From JAPSGM01 sp963777045 (GTDB taxonomy: Bacteria > Chloroflexota > Limnocylindria > QHBO01), in the NCBI GenBank assembly GCA_963777045.1, contig CAVZPD010000009.1, forward strand, positions 62,001 to 126,000: DNA of 64,000 nt. The letters are read 5' to 3'. Shown here piece by piece: positions 8,059 to 14,955 of this stretch; positions within the stretch are counted from its first letter, which is position 1, and every line of letters begins with the position of its first letter. The translations under genes were made by a program, and so were the position numbers. The notes under the pieces were generated by a model. It worked only from the letters and a program-made list of their open reading frames with translations. It ran no database searches and was not told where the DNA came from.

Positions 8059-8769
8059 ATGAGCGAGGATCGATCGCGCCTGCCCCAGCTGCCAACGCCC
8101 TCCGGTGCCGTGATCGCCAGCGTGGAGTGGCTCTTCGAGCCTGCCTGGCGCGGCGAGCGGCTGATGGCCGACGTGCACGAGGGCGCCGTCCGCATCTTCG
8201 ACTCGGCGGGCAATCCGGCCGACGTCGAGTTCTTGGAGGCGGCCGACGTGGTCGGCCCGGCGGTGGATGCCGACCAGGCGCTGATCGACGGGATGTGGAC
8301 CGCGATGCCGTTCCTGGGCGCCGGCAGCGCGGCGCAGCACCTCGCCGAGGCGATCGCCGAAGAGGGCCTCAGCGAGGAGCTGCCCGATCCGCTGGAGTCG
8401 GAGAAGCGGCGGGCGTTCGTGGCCCTGGACCTCGTCGAGCTCGACGGCCAGCCGTTGCATGACGTCCCCTACCTGGAACGGCGGCGGCTGCTCACCTCGG
8501 TGGTGCTGGAGAGCGCCCAGGTCCGGGTCTCACCGGCGGTCCGCAACCCGCTCCACAACTGGCTTGGTGCGTGGCGCGCGAACGGCTTCACGCACTACGT
8601 CGCCAAGCATGCCAACTCCCGCTACCGGCCCGGCGAGATCGCCGAGGACTGGCTGGAGATCTCCACCGCCGAGCACCGCGTGCCCTCGACCATGGGCCGC
8701 CTCTTCGGCGCACGGCCGAAGAAGGCCAGCCGCATCCACGACGAGCGAGGCGCGGCGCAGGACGAGTAG
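8059..8769 (+). CDS. ATP-dependent DNA-ligase-fold protein without nucleophilic lysine
   Basis: The 236-residue protein resembles the adenylation domain of LigD-type ATP-dependent DNA ligases. SVEWLFEPAWRGERLMADV aligns with the motif I region (usually FEPKWDGYR), VALDLVELDGQPL with the FDLLYLDG region, and VAKHANSRYRPGEIAEDWLE with motif IV/V (usually VVAKR..SPYRPG..WLKVK). The AMP-accepting lysine is replaced by Ala29, the motif III acidic residue is absent (DGMW), and motif V WLKVK is WLEIS. No OB-fold domain follows. It should not form an enzyme-adenylate and may bind DNA or a nucleotide in another role. The assignment is by pattern and the function is unknown. Confidence 0.6.
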   Translation: MSEDRSRLPQLPTPSGAVIASVEWLFEPAWRGERLMADVHEGAVRIFDSAGNPADVEFLEAADVVGPAVDADQALIDGMWTAMPFLGAGSAAQHLAEAIAEEGLSEELPDPLESEKRRAFVALDLVELDGQPLHDVPYLERRRLLTSVVLESAQVRVSPAVRNPLHNWLGAWRANGFTHYVAKHANSRYRPGEIAEDWLEISTAEHRVPSTMGRLFGARPKKASRIHDERGAAQDE

Positions 8770-8891
8770 CCGCGTCCGCGCGGATGGGGAGCCGTGGCGC
8801 CGTGCTACCCTTGCCCACCCGACTCTGACCAACAGCCTGAGCAACATCGAGCTGGGCCAGCGACGCCCGGAGGAGGCCCGACCTGACGTCC

Positions 8892-10196
8892 ATGCAGCCG
8901 GCCACACCAGGGGCATCGGCACTCGACGAGAACGGACTCGCCGAGGTGCGGCGGGTCGGCAGCGCCGACCTCATGGTCGGGATTCCCAGCTTCGAGAACG
9001 CGGAAACCATCGGCTACGTGGTGCGCGCCTCGCAGGCCGGCATGGTGCAGTACTTCCCGGACCTCAAGCCGGTCCTGGTGAACAGTGACGGCGGCTCGCC
9101 GGACGACACGCCGCGGGTGGCGGTCAGCACCGAGAGCCCCGAGTACATCGAGAAGATCATCCTCGTCTCGCCGCGCCACAAGCTGCAGCGGATCAGCTTC
9201 ACCTACCAGGGCATCAGCGGCAAGGGTACGGCCGTGCGCGCGCTCTTCGAGGTCGCGCGCGAGCTGGAGGTAAAGGCCTTCGTCATGGTCGACTCCGACC
9301 TGCGCAGCATCGTCCCCGAGTGGATCGAGCTGCTGGCTGGCCCAATCCTGAAGGGCGGCTACGATTTCGTGGCCCCGCTCTACAGCCGCTTCAAGTACGA
9401 CGGCACCATCACCAACAACATCGCCTACCCGCTGACCCGGACGCTCTACGGCGCGCGCATCCGCCAGCCGATCGGCGGCGAGTTCGCGGTCAGCGGCGAC
9501 CTGATCCAGCGCTACCTGGAGCTGGACACCTTCGACGAGCTGATCGCCCGTTTCGGCATCGACGTGTGGATGACGCACTCGGCCATCAACGAGGGCTTCG
9601 CCGTCTGCCAGACCCGGCTGGGGGCCAAGATCCACGACGCAAAGGATCCGGCGTCCGACCTTGGACCGATGTTCCGGCAGGTGGTCGGCACGCTCTTCCG
9701 GCTGGCCGGCCACTACGAGGACCGATGGCTCCGCGTCCGCGGCTCGCACGCCATCCCCGAGTACGGCTTCGAGCGCGTCATCGCGCCGGAGGCGATCAAC
9801 GTCAACCACGGCAAGCTGATCGACAACTTCGAGAACGCTCGCCACAGCCAGCGCGACGCCTGGGAGGAGATGCTCGCCCCGGAGCAGCTGGAGCGCGTGC
9901 TGGCCCTGGAGATCACCGAGCACCCGGCCGACTTCCACTTCCCGGCCGAGCTGTGGATTCGCTGCCTCTACGACACGCTGGTCGCCTTCCATCGGCCCGG
10001 CGGGGAGCGTGAACGCCTGCTCGCGGCCCTGACGCCCCTCTACTTCGGCCGGACCGGCGGCTTCATCGCCGAGACGCTGGAGATGACCACCGACCAGGCC
10101 GAGCGCGTCGTCGACGCCCAGGCACGCGAGTTCGAAGAGCTCAAGCCGTACCTCGTCAACCGATGGCGCGCGATGCGCGAGGAGGCGGGCGCCTGA
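8892..10196 (+). CDS. GT-A family glycosyltransferase, likely glycosylglycerate pathway
   Basis: Cytoplasmic-looking glycosyltransferase of 434 residues. The N-terminal nucleotide-sugar fold is marked by LMVGIPSFENAETIGYVV and the metal-binding DSDLRSI; a long C-terminal half has no recognised domain. The pattern resembles mannosylglycerate-synthase-like and GpgS-like enzymes, and its stop codon overlaps (ATGA) the start of a GpgS-fusion gene. A mannosyl- or glucosyltransfer step in glycosylglycerate synthesis is therefore a reasonable inference, but donor and acceptor cannot be read from the sequence. GGAGGAGG lies upstream of the ATG. Confidence 0.7.
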   Translation: MQPATPGASALDENGLAEVRRVGSADLMVGIPSFENAETIGYVVRASQAGMVQYFPDLKPVLVNSDGGSPDDTPRVAVSTESPEYIEKIILVSPRHKLQRISFTYQGISGKGTAVRALFEVARELEVKAFVMVDSDLRSIVPEWIELLAGPILKGGYDFVAPLYSRFKYDGTITNNIAYPLTRTLYGARIRQPIGGEFAVSGDLIQRYLELDTFDELIARFGIDVWMTHSAINEGFAVCQTRLGAKIHDAKDPASDLGPMFRQVVGTLFRLAGHYEDRWLRVRGSHAIPEYGFERVIAPEAINVNHGKLIDNFENARHSQRDAWEEMLAPEQLERVLALEITEHPADFHFPAELWIRCLYDTLVAFHRPGGERERLLAALTPLYFGRTGGFIAETLEMTTDQAERVVDAQAREFEELKPYLVNRWRAMREEAGA

Positions 10197-12154
10197 TGCC
10201 GTCTCGCCGCCGAGGTCCGTACCGGATCCTGCTCCCGCTCGCCAACCCGCGGACCGCGCGTGACCTGGTGCGAATCGGCGCCGGCATCAGCGATGGCCGC
10301 CCGACCCAGATCACCGCGCTCGGCATCGTGGAGGTGCCGGAGGGGGTCTCGCTCTCCGAAGGGGCGACGCAGGCGCGTACCGCGCGCCGCCTCCTGCAGC
10401 GCGTCCTTGACTTCGGCGACGAGGAGGGCGTCGAGATTCGCACCATGGTGCGCATCGGTCGGCGCGCCGCCGACGGCGTGATCGAGGCGGTCGGCGAGGA
10501 GGATTCGAACCTCGTCATCTTCGGCTGGGGCGGCCCGCCCACGCCCGCCGCAATCGCCCGGGCCGCAGCGGAGGGCAAGGGCCCGGAGCACGCGGAGGCG
10601 GTCTTCTCGCCGACGATCGACGCGGTGGTCCGCGAGTCGCCCAGCGACATCGCGGTGGTGAAGCAGCGCGGCGTCGAGGCGGTCGAGTCGATCCTGGTCC
10701 CCGTTCGCGGCGGCCCCCACGCCGAGCTGGCGATGCGCCTGGCGCGCGATCTGGGCAAGCGCTTCAACGCCAGGGTGGTGGTGCTGCACGTGGTGCCCGG
10801 GGGCATCGGTGAGCGGGCTCGCGAGCGAGAGCAGGAGGCGCTCGACCGCTTCGTGACCGAGCACGCGGGGAAGCGGCGGGTGACCGGCCTGCTGCTGGAG
10901 GCGACATCGGTCCGCACGGCCATCATCAAGGAGGCAGCCAACCACGACCTGGTGCTGATGGGCGCATCGGCAAACCCGTCGAACGCGACCCCCGACGGAC
11001 GCTTCCTGTTCGGAACGGTGGCGGACGCGGTGGCGTCGAAGGCGAAGCCCACCGTGATCGTGGTCAAGACCAAGCAGCAGTTCGGCACCTCGACCTTCGA
11101 TGAGCTGCGCGCCGCGGAGGGGACCCTCGCGGCGGCGGACGCCTACGTCGAGAACAGCCGCTCACTGCCGAACGTGGTCGATCGCTGGTTCGCCGAGAAC
11201 ACGTTCCATGCCTCCGAGTTCGCCGACATCCGGCGGCTGGTCGAGCTCAAGGAGAAGCAGAACCTGACGATCAGCGTGGGGCTTCCGGCACTGAACGAGG
11301 AGAAGACGATCGGCCTGGTCATCAAGCGCATCAAGGGGCGGCTGATGGACCGCTACCCGCTGATCGACCAGCTGATGGTGATCGACTCCGACTCGACCGA
11401 CCGGACCGTGGAGATCGCCGAGTCGCTGGGGGTGCCGGTGACGGCCCACTCGCGCATCCTGCCGGAGGTCGGCACGCACGTTGGCAAGGGCGAGGCGCTC
11501 TGGAAGAGCCTCCACGTCCTGGACGGCGACATCGTGTGCTGGATCGACACCGACATCAGCAACATCCAGCCGCGATTCGTCTACGGCCTGCTCGGTCCGC
11601 TGCTGCGCGAGCCGCGGATCCAGTACGTCAAGGGCTTCTACAAGCGGCCCATCAAGGAGGGCGACAAGCTCGTCTCGGAGGGCGGTGGGCGCGTGACGGA
11701 GCTGATGGCCCGGCCGCTGCTCAACCTGTTCTACCCCGAGCTCTCCGGGATGATCCAGCCGCTCTCCGGCGAGTACGCCGGGCGGCGCGCGATCCTCGAG
11801 TCGGTCCCGTTCTTCACCGGCTACGCGGTGGAGACCGGCCTGCTGATCGACATCCTCGAGAGCGTCGGCCTCTCCGCCATGGGGCAGGTCGACCTGGAGC
11901 GGCGGATCCATCGCAACCAGCCGCTCGGCAACCTCTCGATGATGGCCTACGTGATCCTGCAGGCCGCCATCCGCAAGCTGGAGGCGCGCCACCGGATCGA
12001 GCTGCAGACCGAGATGGGGCGTGGGCTCAAGCAGATCGTCCAGGAGGCCGACCGCTTCAGCCTGGAGGTGCGCGAGATCGGCGACCAGGTGCGGGCGCCG
12101 ATCCGGACCATCCCGGCCTACCAGGAGCGTCGCAGGGCCCTGAAGCAGCGCTGA
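10196..12154 (+). CDS. Tandem universal-stress domains fused to glucosyl-3-phosphoglycerate synthase
   Basis: The 652-residue protein has three parts. Residues about 8-120 (YRILLPLANP start) and 165-295 (ESILVPVRGG start, ending KPTVIVVKTKQ) are two UspA-type domains. Residues about 355-600 form a GpgS-like GT81 domain, with SVGLPALNEEKTIG, VIDSDSTD, GEALWKSL, the metal-binding DTDIS (about 452), VKGFYKRP, GGGRVTELMARPLLNL and QPLSGEYAGRR. GpgS transfers glucose from a nucleotide sugar to 3-phosphoglycerate, the first step of glucosylglycerate and methylglucose lipopolysaccharide synthesis. The ATG overlaps the previous stop (ATGA) after GAGGAGG. Free-standing GpgS is about 320 residues, so the N-terminal half is an addition. 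Confidence 0.85.
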   Translation: MPSRRRGPYRILLPLANPRTARDLVRIGAGISDGRPTQITALGIVEVPEGVSLSEGATQARTARRLLQRVLDFGDEEGVEIRTMVRIGRRAADGVIEAVGEEDSNLVIFGWGGPPTPAAIARAAAEGKGPEHAEAVFSPTIDAVVRESPSDIAVVKQRGVEAVESILVPVRGGPHAELAMRLARDLGKRFNARVVVLHVVPGGIGERAREREQEALDRFVTEHAGKRRVTGLLLEATSVRTAIIKEAANHDLVLMGASANPSNATPDGRFLFGTVADAVASKAKPTVIVVKTKQQFGTSTFDELRAAEGTLAAADAYVENSRSLPNVVDRWFAENTFHASEFADIRRLVELKEKQNLTISVGLPALNEEKTIGLVIKRIKGRLMDRYPLIDQLMVIDSDSTDRTVEIAESLGVPVTAHSRILPEVGTHVGKGEALWKSLHVLDGDIVCWIDTDISNIQPRFVYGLLGPLLREPRIQYVKGFYKRPIKEGDKLVSEGGGRVTELMARPLLNLFYPELSGMIQPLSGEYAGRRAILESVPFFTGYAVETGLLIDILESVGLSAMGQVDLERRIHRNQPLGNLSMMAYVILQAAIRKLEARHRIELQTEMGRGLKQIVQEADRFSLEVREIGDQVRAPIRTIPAYQERRRALKQR

Positions 12155-12168
12155 CGCCGCTGCCACGT

Positions 12169-12210
12169 CGCGCCTGCCGGTCCGTTCGACGCGCCTGCCG
12201 GTCCGTTCGA
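12169..12210. repeat. Exact 21-bp tandem duplication
   Basis: CGCGCCTGCCGGTCCGTTCG plus A occurs at 12169-12189 and again, identical, at 12190-12210. It abuts the first motif of the four-motif element at 12211. The position matches the tandem repeat before the other element copy, but the sequence differs. Confidence 0.9.
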
Positions 12211-12387
12211 CGATAGATCTCCATTTCTGCACCGGGAGGGGCGTCCTGGTGCTGTCCTGACCGTTCTATCGGTGCAGGGTTGGCATGGGAGGTGCCATTC
12301 GGCGCCGCTTGCGTTCCGCATGCACCGATAGATCTGGTGCTCGCAGTCCCGGCGAGGCGCCCGGGCCGAGATGCGGCGATCTATCGG
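12211..12387. repeat. Four-motif inverted-repeat element, copy 2
   Basis: Motifs lie at 12211-12219 (CGATAGATC), 12263-12272 (GTTCTATCGG), 12325-12334 (CCGATAGATC) and 12378-12387 (GATCTATCGG), with the same alternating orientation and the same 52/62/53-bp spacings as copy 1. The second and third motifs extend to a perfect 12-bp inverted repeat (TCTATCGGTGCA, 12265-12276; TGCACCGATAGA, 12321-12332). Intervening sequence aligns without gaps to copy 1 at a moderate level. Spacings close to 5, 6 and 5 helical turns would place all motifs on one DNA face. Confidence 0.8.
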
Positions 12388-12503
12388 CGCCGGTGGGCTT
12401 CGTGGCAGTCGCTCCCCTTCGCACCAGCCGGTGGTGCATCGAGCGACGATTTCGAAGGCGACGGCTCGGAACGGCCCGGCTCCCAACGGTCTGGGTCACC
12501 GCT

Positions 12504-12551
12504 GGTGCATCGGCCGGTGCATCGGCCGGCGAAGCGGCCGGCGAAGCGGAT
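12504..12551. repeat. Four tandem 12-bp units
   Basis: GGTGCATCGGCC at 12504-12515 and 12516-12527 is followed by the related GGCGAAGCGGCC at 12528-12539 and GGCGAAGCGGAT at 12540-12551. No open frame with protein character runs through it. Confidence 0.8.
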
Positions 12552-12598
12552 TCTTCATCCTGTCCACCACCAGTTGGTGCTCGTCGGGCATCGGGGCC

Positions 12599-12604
12599 TA
12601 TCCT
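12599..12604 (+). promoter_or_regulatory. Putative -10 element TATCCT for glycerate kinase
   Basis: It ends 6 nt before the ATG at 12611, the spacing expected for a leaderless transcript. TTGGTG at 12574-12579 could be a weak -35 with a 19-bp spacer. Confidence 0.45.
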
Positions 12605-12610
12605 TGAGCC

Positions 12611-13795
12611 ATGAGCCGATCACTCGACGTCGTCATTGCGCCCGATTCCTTCGGTGGCGCGCTCGACTCGGTGGGCGTGGCGCACGCCATCGCCGCCGGC
12701 TGGAGCGGTGTCCGCCCCAACGACAGCCTGCAGACGATCCCCATGGCCGACGGTGGCGAGGGGACCCTCGCCGCTCTGGCCGCGGCGCTCGGTGAACGCT
12801 GCGACCGGCGCACGTTGGAGACGGTGGATCCGCTCGGCCGCCCGGTCGAGGCGGACTGGCTGCTGCTCGAGGATGGGAAGGGGGCATTCGTGGAGATGGC
12901 GGCGGCCTCCGGGCTGGCGCACCTCGCCCCGGCCGAGCGAACGCCGGAGAGCGCAGGCTCCGCCTCGACGCGCGGCACGGGGGAGCTGTTGCGCGCGGCC
13001 CTGGATGCGGGCGTCGAGTCGATCACCCTGGGACTCGGCGGCAGCGCGACCACCGACGGCGGAACGGGCATGCTGGGCGCGCTCGGCGCCCGTTTCCTCG
13101 ATCGTCGCGGCGCAGAGCTGCCGCCGGGCGGCGCGGCGCTTGCCAACCTGGATCGGATCGACCTATCGGGGCTGGACCCGCGCCTGCAGCAGGTCCAGAT
13201 CACGGTCGCGTCGGACGTGACCAACCCACTCTGCGGCCCGCGCGGTGCCGCCGCGACGTACGGGCCCCAGAAGGGCTGTGACGAGGCGGCCGTGCAGAAG
13301 CTGGACGCGGCCCTGGCCGTCTTCGGCAACGCCATCGAATCGGCGGTGGGCCGGCTGGTGGCCGATCTTCCCGGTGCTGGAGCGGCCGGTGGCACGACCG
13401 CGGCCCTGCTCGGGTTCACCGGTGCCGTGGTCCGCTCCGGCGTCGATGTCGTGGCCGATCTGGTGGGCCTCGCCGAGGCGCTCGAGCGCGCCGACGTGGT
13501 GATCACCGGCGAGGGGCGCGCCGATGAGCAGACCCTCTCCGGCAAGGCGGCCATGGGCGTGGCGAGGCTGGCCAGGACCCGCAACGCGGCCGTGGTCCTG
13601 CTGTGCGGCATGCTGGGACACGGGGCCGCCGCGCTGGATGCGTCGGGCACGTTCGCGGTGGTGCAGCCGATCGCCGATCGGCCCATGACGCTCGAGGAGT
13701 CGATGGCCGATACGGAGCGGCTGCTGACCAACGCGGGGGAGCGGGTCGCGCGGACGCTGGAGATCGGCATCTTGCTGGCTGATGCCTCCCGCTGA
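12611..13795 (+). CDS. Glycerate kinase
   Basis: GlxK/GarK-type glycerate kinase of 394 residues, normal length for the family. Signatures are IAPDSFGGALDS at the N-terminus, PMADGGEGT, GLGGSATTDGG and TGEGRADEQTLSGKAAMGVA. It phosphorylates D-glycerate (to 2-phosphoglycerate in most members of this class). It lies next to the GpgS-fusion and glycosyltransferase genes, and a glycolate-oxidase-type gene is 1.2 kb further on. It may therefore return glycerate from glycosylglycerate breakdown or from glycolate metabolism to central carbon flow. The endonuclease III gene overlaps its 3' end by 14 bp. Confidence 0.92.
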   Translation: MSRSLDVVIAPDSFGGALDSVGVAHAIAAGWSGVRPNDSLQTIPMADGGEGTLAALAAALGERCDRRTLETVDPLGRPVEADWLLLEDGKGAFVEMAAASGLAHLAPAERTPESAGSASTRGTGELLRAALDAGVESITLGLGGSATTDGGTGMLGALGARFLDRRGAELPPGGAALANLDRIDLSGLDPRLQQVQITVASDVTNPLCGPRGAAATYGPQKGCDEAAVQKLDAALAVFGNAIESAVGRLVADLPGAGAAGGTTAALLGFTGAVVRSGVDVVADLVGLAEALERADVVITGEGRADEQTLSGKAAMGVARLARTRNAAVVLLCGMLGHGAAALDASGTFAVVQPIADRPMTLEESMADTERLLTNAGERVARTLEIGILLADASR

Positions 13796-14627
13796 GGCGG
13801 CGAAGCGGAAATCGAGGCGACGCCGCGGGCCGAGCCCGCAGAAGCTGGCGGCCGACCGGCGGAAGCGGCGCCAGCTGGCGGAGATCGCCCTGCAACGGCT
13901 GGGCGAGCGCTACGACCACCCGACCTGGGCCGGCCCCCGCCTCGACGTCGTCAGCGAGCTGGTGCTGACGATCCTCTCGCAGAACACCGCCGATACCAAC
14001 TCCTTCCGCGCCTTCACCGCGCTGCGCGCGCGCTACGGATCATGGGAGGAGGTGCTGGCGACTCCCACCGAGGAGCTGACCGACGTCATCCGGCCGGGCG
14101 GCCTGGCGCCGACCAAGGCCCCGCGCATCCAGCACGTCCTGGCAGAGGTCCACGCGGCCACCGATGGCGGCTGGGACCTCTCCTTCCTGGCCACGCTGCC
14201 GCTGCGCGAGGCGCGCGACTGGCTGGTGGCGCTGCCCGGCATCGGCAGGAAGACGGCCGCCATCATCCTGCTCTTCAACTTCGGCCGGCCAACGCTGCCA
14301 GTCGACACGCACGTGCACCGCGTCGCCTCGCGGCTGGGCATGCTACCGCCGCGGACGCCGCTGGATCGCGCGCACGATCTGCTGGAAGAGGTGCTGCAGC
14401 CGGACGAGGTCTACCCCTTCCATGTCGAGCTGATCCGCCACGGACGCGATACCTGCCGCGCACCCAGGCCGATCTGCGGCCTCTGTCCCCTGACCGATGC
14501 CTGCGCCTACTTCACCGATGCCGTTCGCGGACGGGCGCCGATGGCGCCGATTCCGCGCGACCTGTCGCCGGGAGGCGCGCCGCGCTACCACGACGAGCTG
14601 ATCCATGGCTGGGCGCCGCCGGAATAG
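13782..14627 (+). CDS. nth: Endonuclease III family DNA glycosylase
   Basis: HhH-GPD base-excision enzyme of 281 residues. A basic 30-residue N-terminus precedes the fold. ILSQNTAD, the helix-hairpin-helix LPGIGRKTA with its catalytic lysine, and the catalytic aspartate in PVDTHVHRVASRLG are present, and a [4Fe-4S] loop C-x6-C-x2-C-x5-C (CRAPRPICGLCPLTDAC) closes the domain. It would remove oxidised pyrimidines from DNA. The ATG at 13782 lies inside the end of the glycerate kinase gene, so translation is probably coupled. Confidence 0.92.
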   Translation: MPPAEAAKRKSRRRRGPSPQKLAADRRKRRQLAEIALQRLGERYDHPTWAGPRLDVVSELVLTILSQNTADTNSFRAFTALRARYGSWEEVLATPTEELTDVIRPGGLAPTKAPRIQHVLAEVHAATDGGWDLSFLATLPLREARDWLVALPGIGRKTAAIILLFNFGRPTLPVDTHVHRVASRLGMLPPRTPLDRAHDLLEEVLQPDEVYPFHVELIRHGRDTCRAPRPICGLCPLTDACAYFTDAVRGRAPMAPIPRDLSPGGAPRYHDELIHGWAPPE

Positions 14628-14660
14628 GCGCTGGCCCATCGCCTGCGGCGGGTCCGGGAG

Positions 14661-14801
14661 ATGCTCGACCTGGCGCCGACGCCCGAGCTCGACGCCGAGA
14701 TGTCGCAGATCCTGTCCACCTGGAGGCCGATGCCGACGCTGGTGATGGGCGTCGGTGGCCTGCTCATCATCGTCTGGCTGATGATGGTCAAGCCGTTCTG
14801 A
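14661..14801 (+). CDS. Possible small single-pass membrane protein
   Basis: A 46-codon ORF begins at ATG 14661, in the same frame as and 33 bp after the endonuclease III stop. It encodes a polar N-half and a hydrophobic segment (LVMGVGGLLIIVWLMMV) followed by KPF at the C-terminus. No well-spaced ribosome-binding site is visible; GGGAG directly abuts the ATG. It could be a real small membrane protein or chance; no family is recognised. Confidence 0.35.
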   Translation: MLDLAPTPELDAEMSQILSTWRPMPTLVMGVGGLLIIVWLMMVKPF

Positions 14802-14855
14802 GGTAGACTGCCGGTCGCCTCAGCCGCGCGACGCGGCGTGCAGCAGCTGCATCGG

Positions 14856-14930
14856 GCCGAAGTAGCTCAGGGGTAGAGCATCGGTTTCGTAAACCGACGG
14901 TCGTGGGTTCGAATCCCACCTTCGGCTCCA
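14856..14930 (+). tRNA. tRNA-Thr (anticodon CGU)
   Basis: Cloverleaf: acceptor GCCGAAG (14856-14862) pairs with CTTCGGC (14920-14926), followed by discriminator T and encoded CCA. The anticodon stem TCGGT/ACCGA encloses TTCGTAA with anticodon CGT, reading ACG. The T arm GTGGG-TTCGAAT-CCCAC is perfect. A TAGACT hexamer at 14804-14809 may be its -10. Confidence 0.97.
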
Positions 14931-14955
14931 TCTTCGACCATGGCAACATGGGCCG

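Larger units (their letters stand above)
12155..12610. other. Intergenic region with repeat arrays
   Basis: About 456 bp without a credible gene. It contains a 21-bp exact tandem duplication (12169-12210), copy 2 of the four-motif element (12211-12387) and a 12-bp tandem array (12504-12551). A putative -10 for the glycerate kinase (12599-12604) lies at its right end. The rest shows nothing recognisable. Confidence 0.7.

Noticed and set aside
1251..12387. The two element copies as ends of a composite transposon
   Set aside because: No transposase or target-site duplication lies between or beside them, and the genes enclosed are ordinary chromosomal ones. Kept only as a repeat element of unknown function.
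14628..14800. Minus-strand ORF (14585-14791) as a gene
   Set aside because: Overlaps the end of endonuclease III in antisense and has no recognisable protein character; the plus-strand small ORF is the better candidate.
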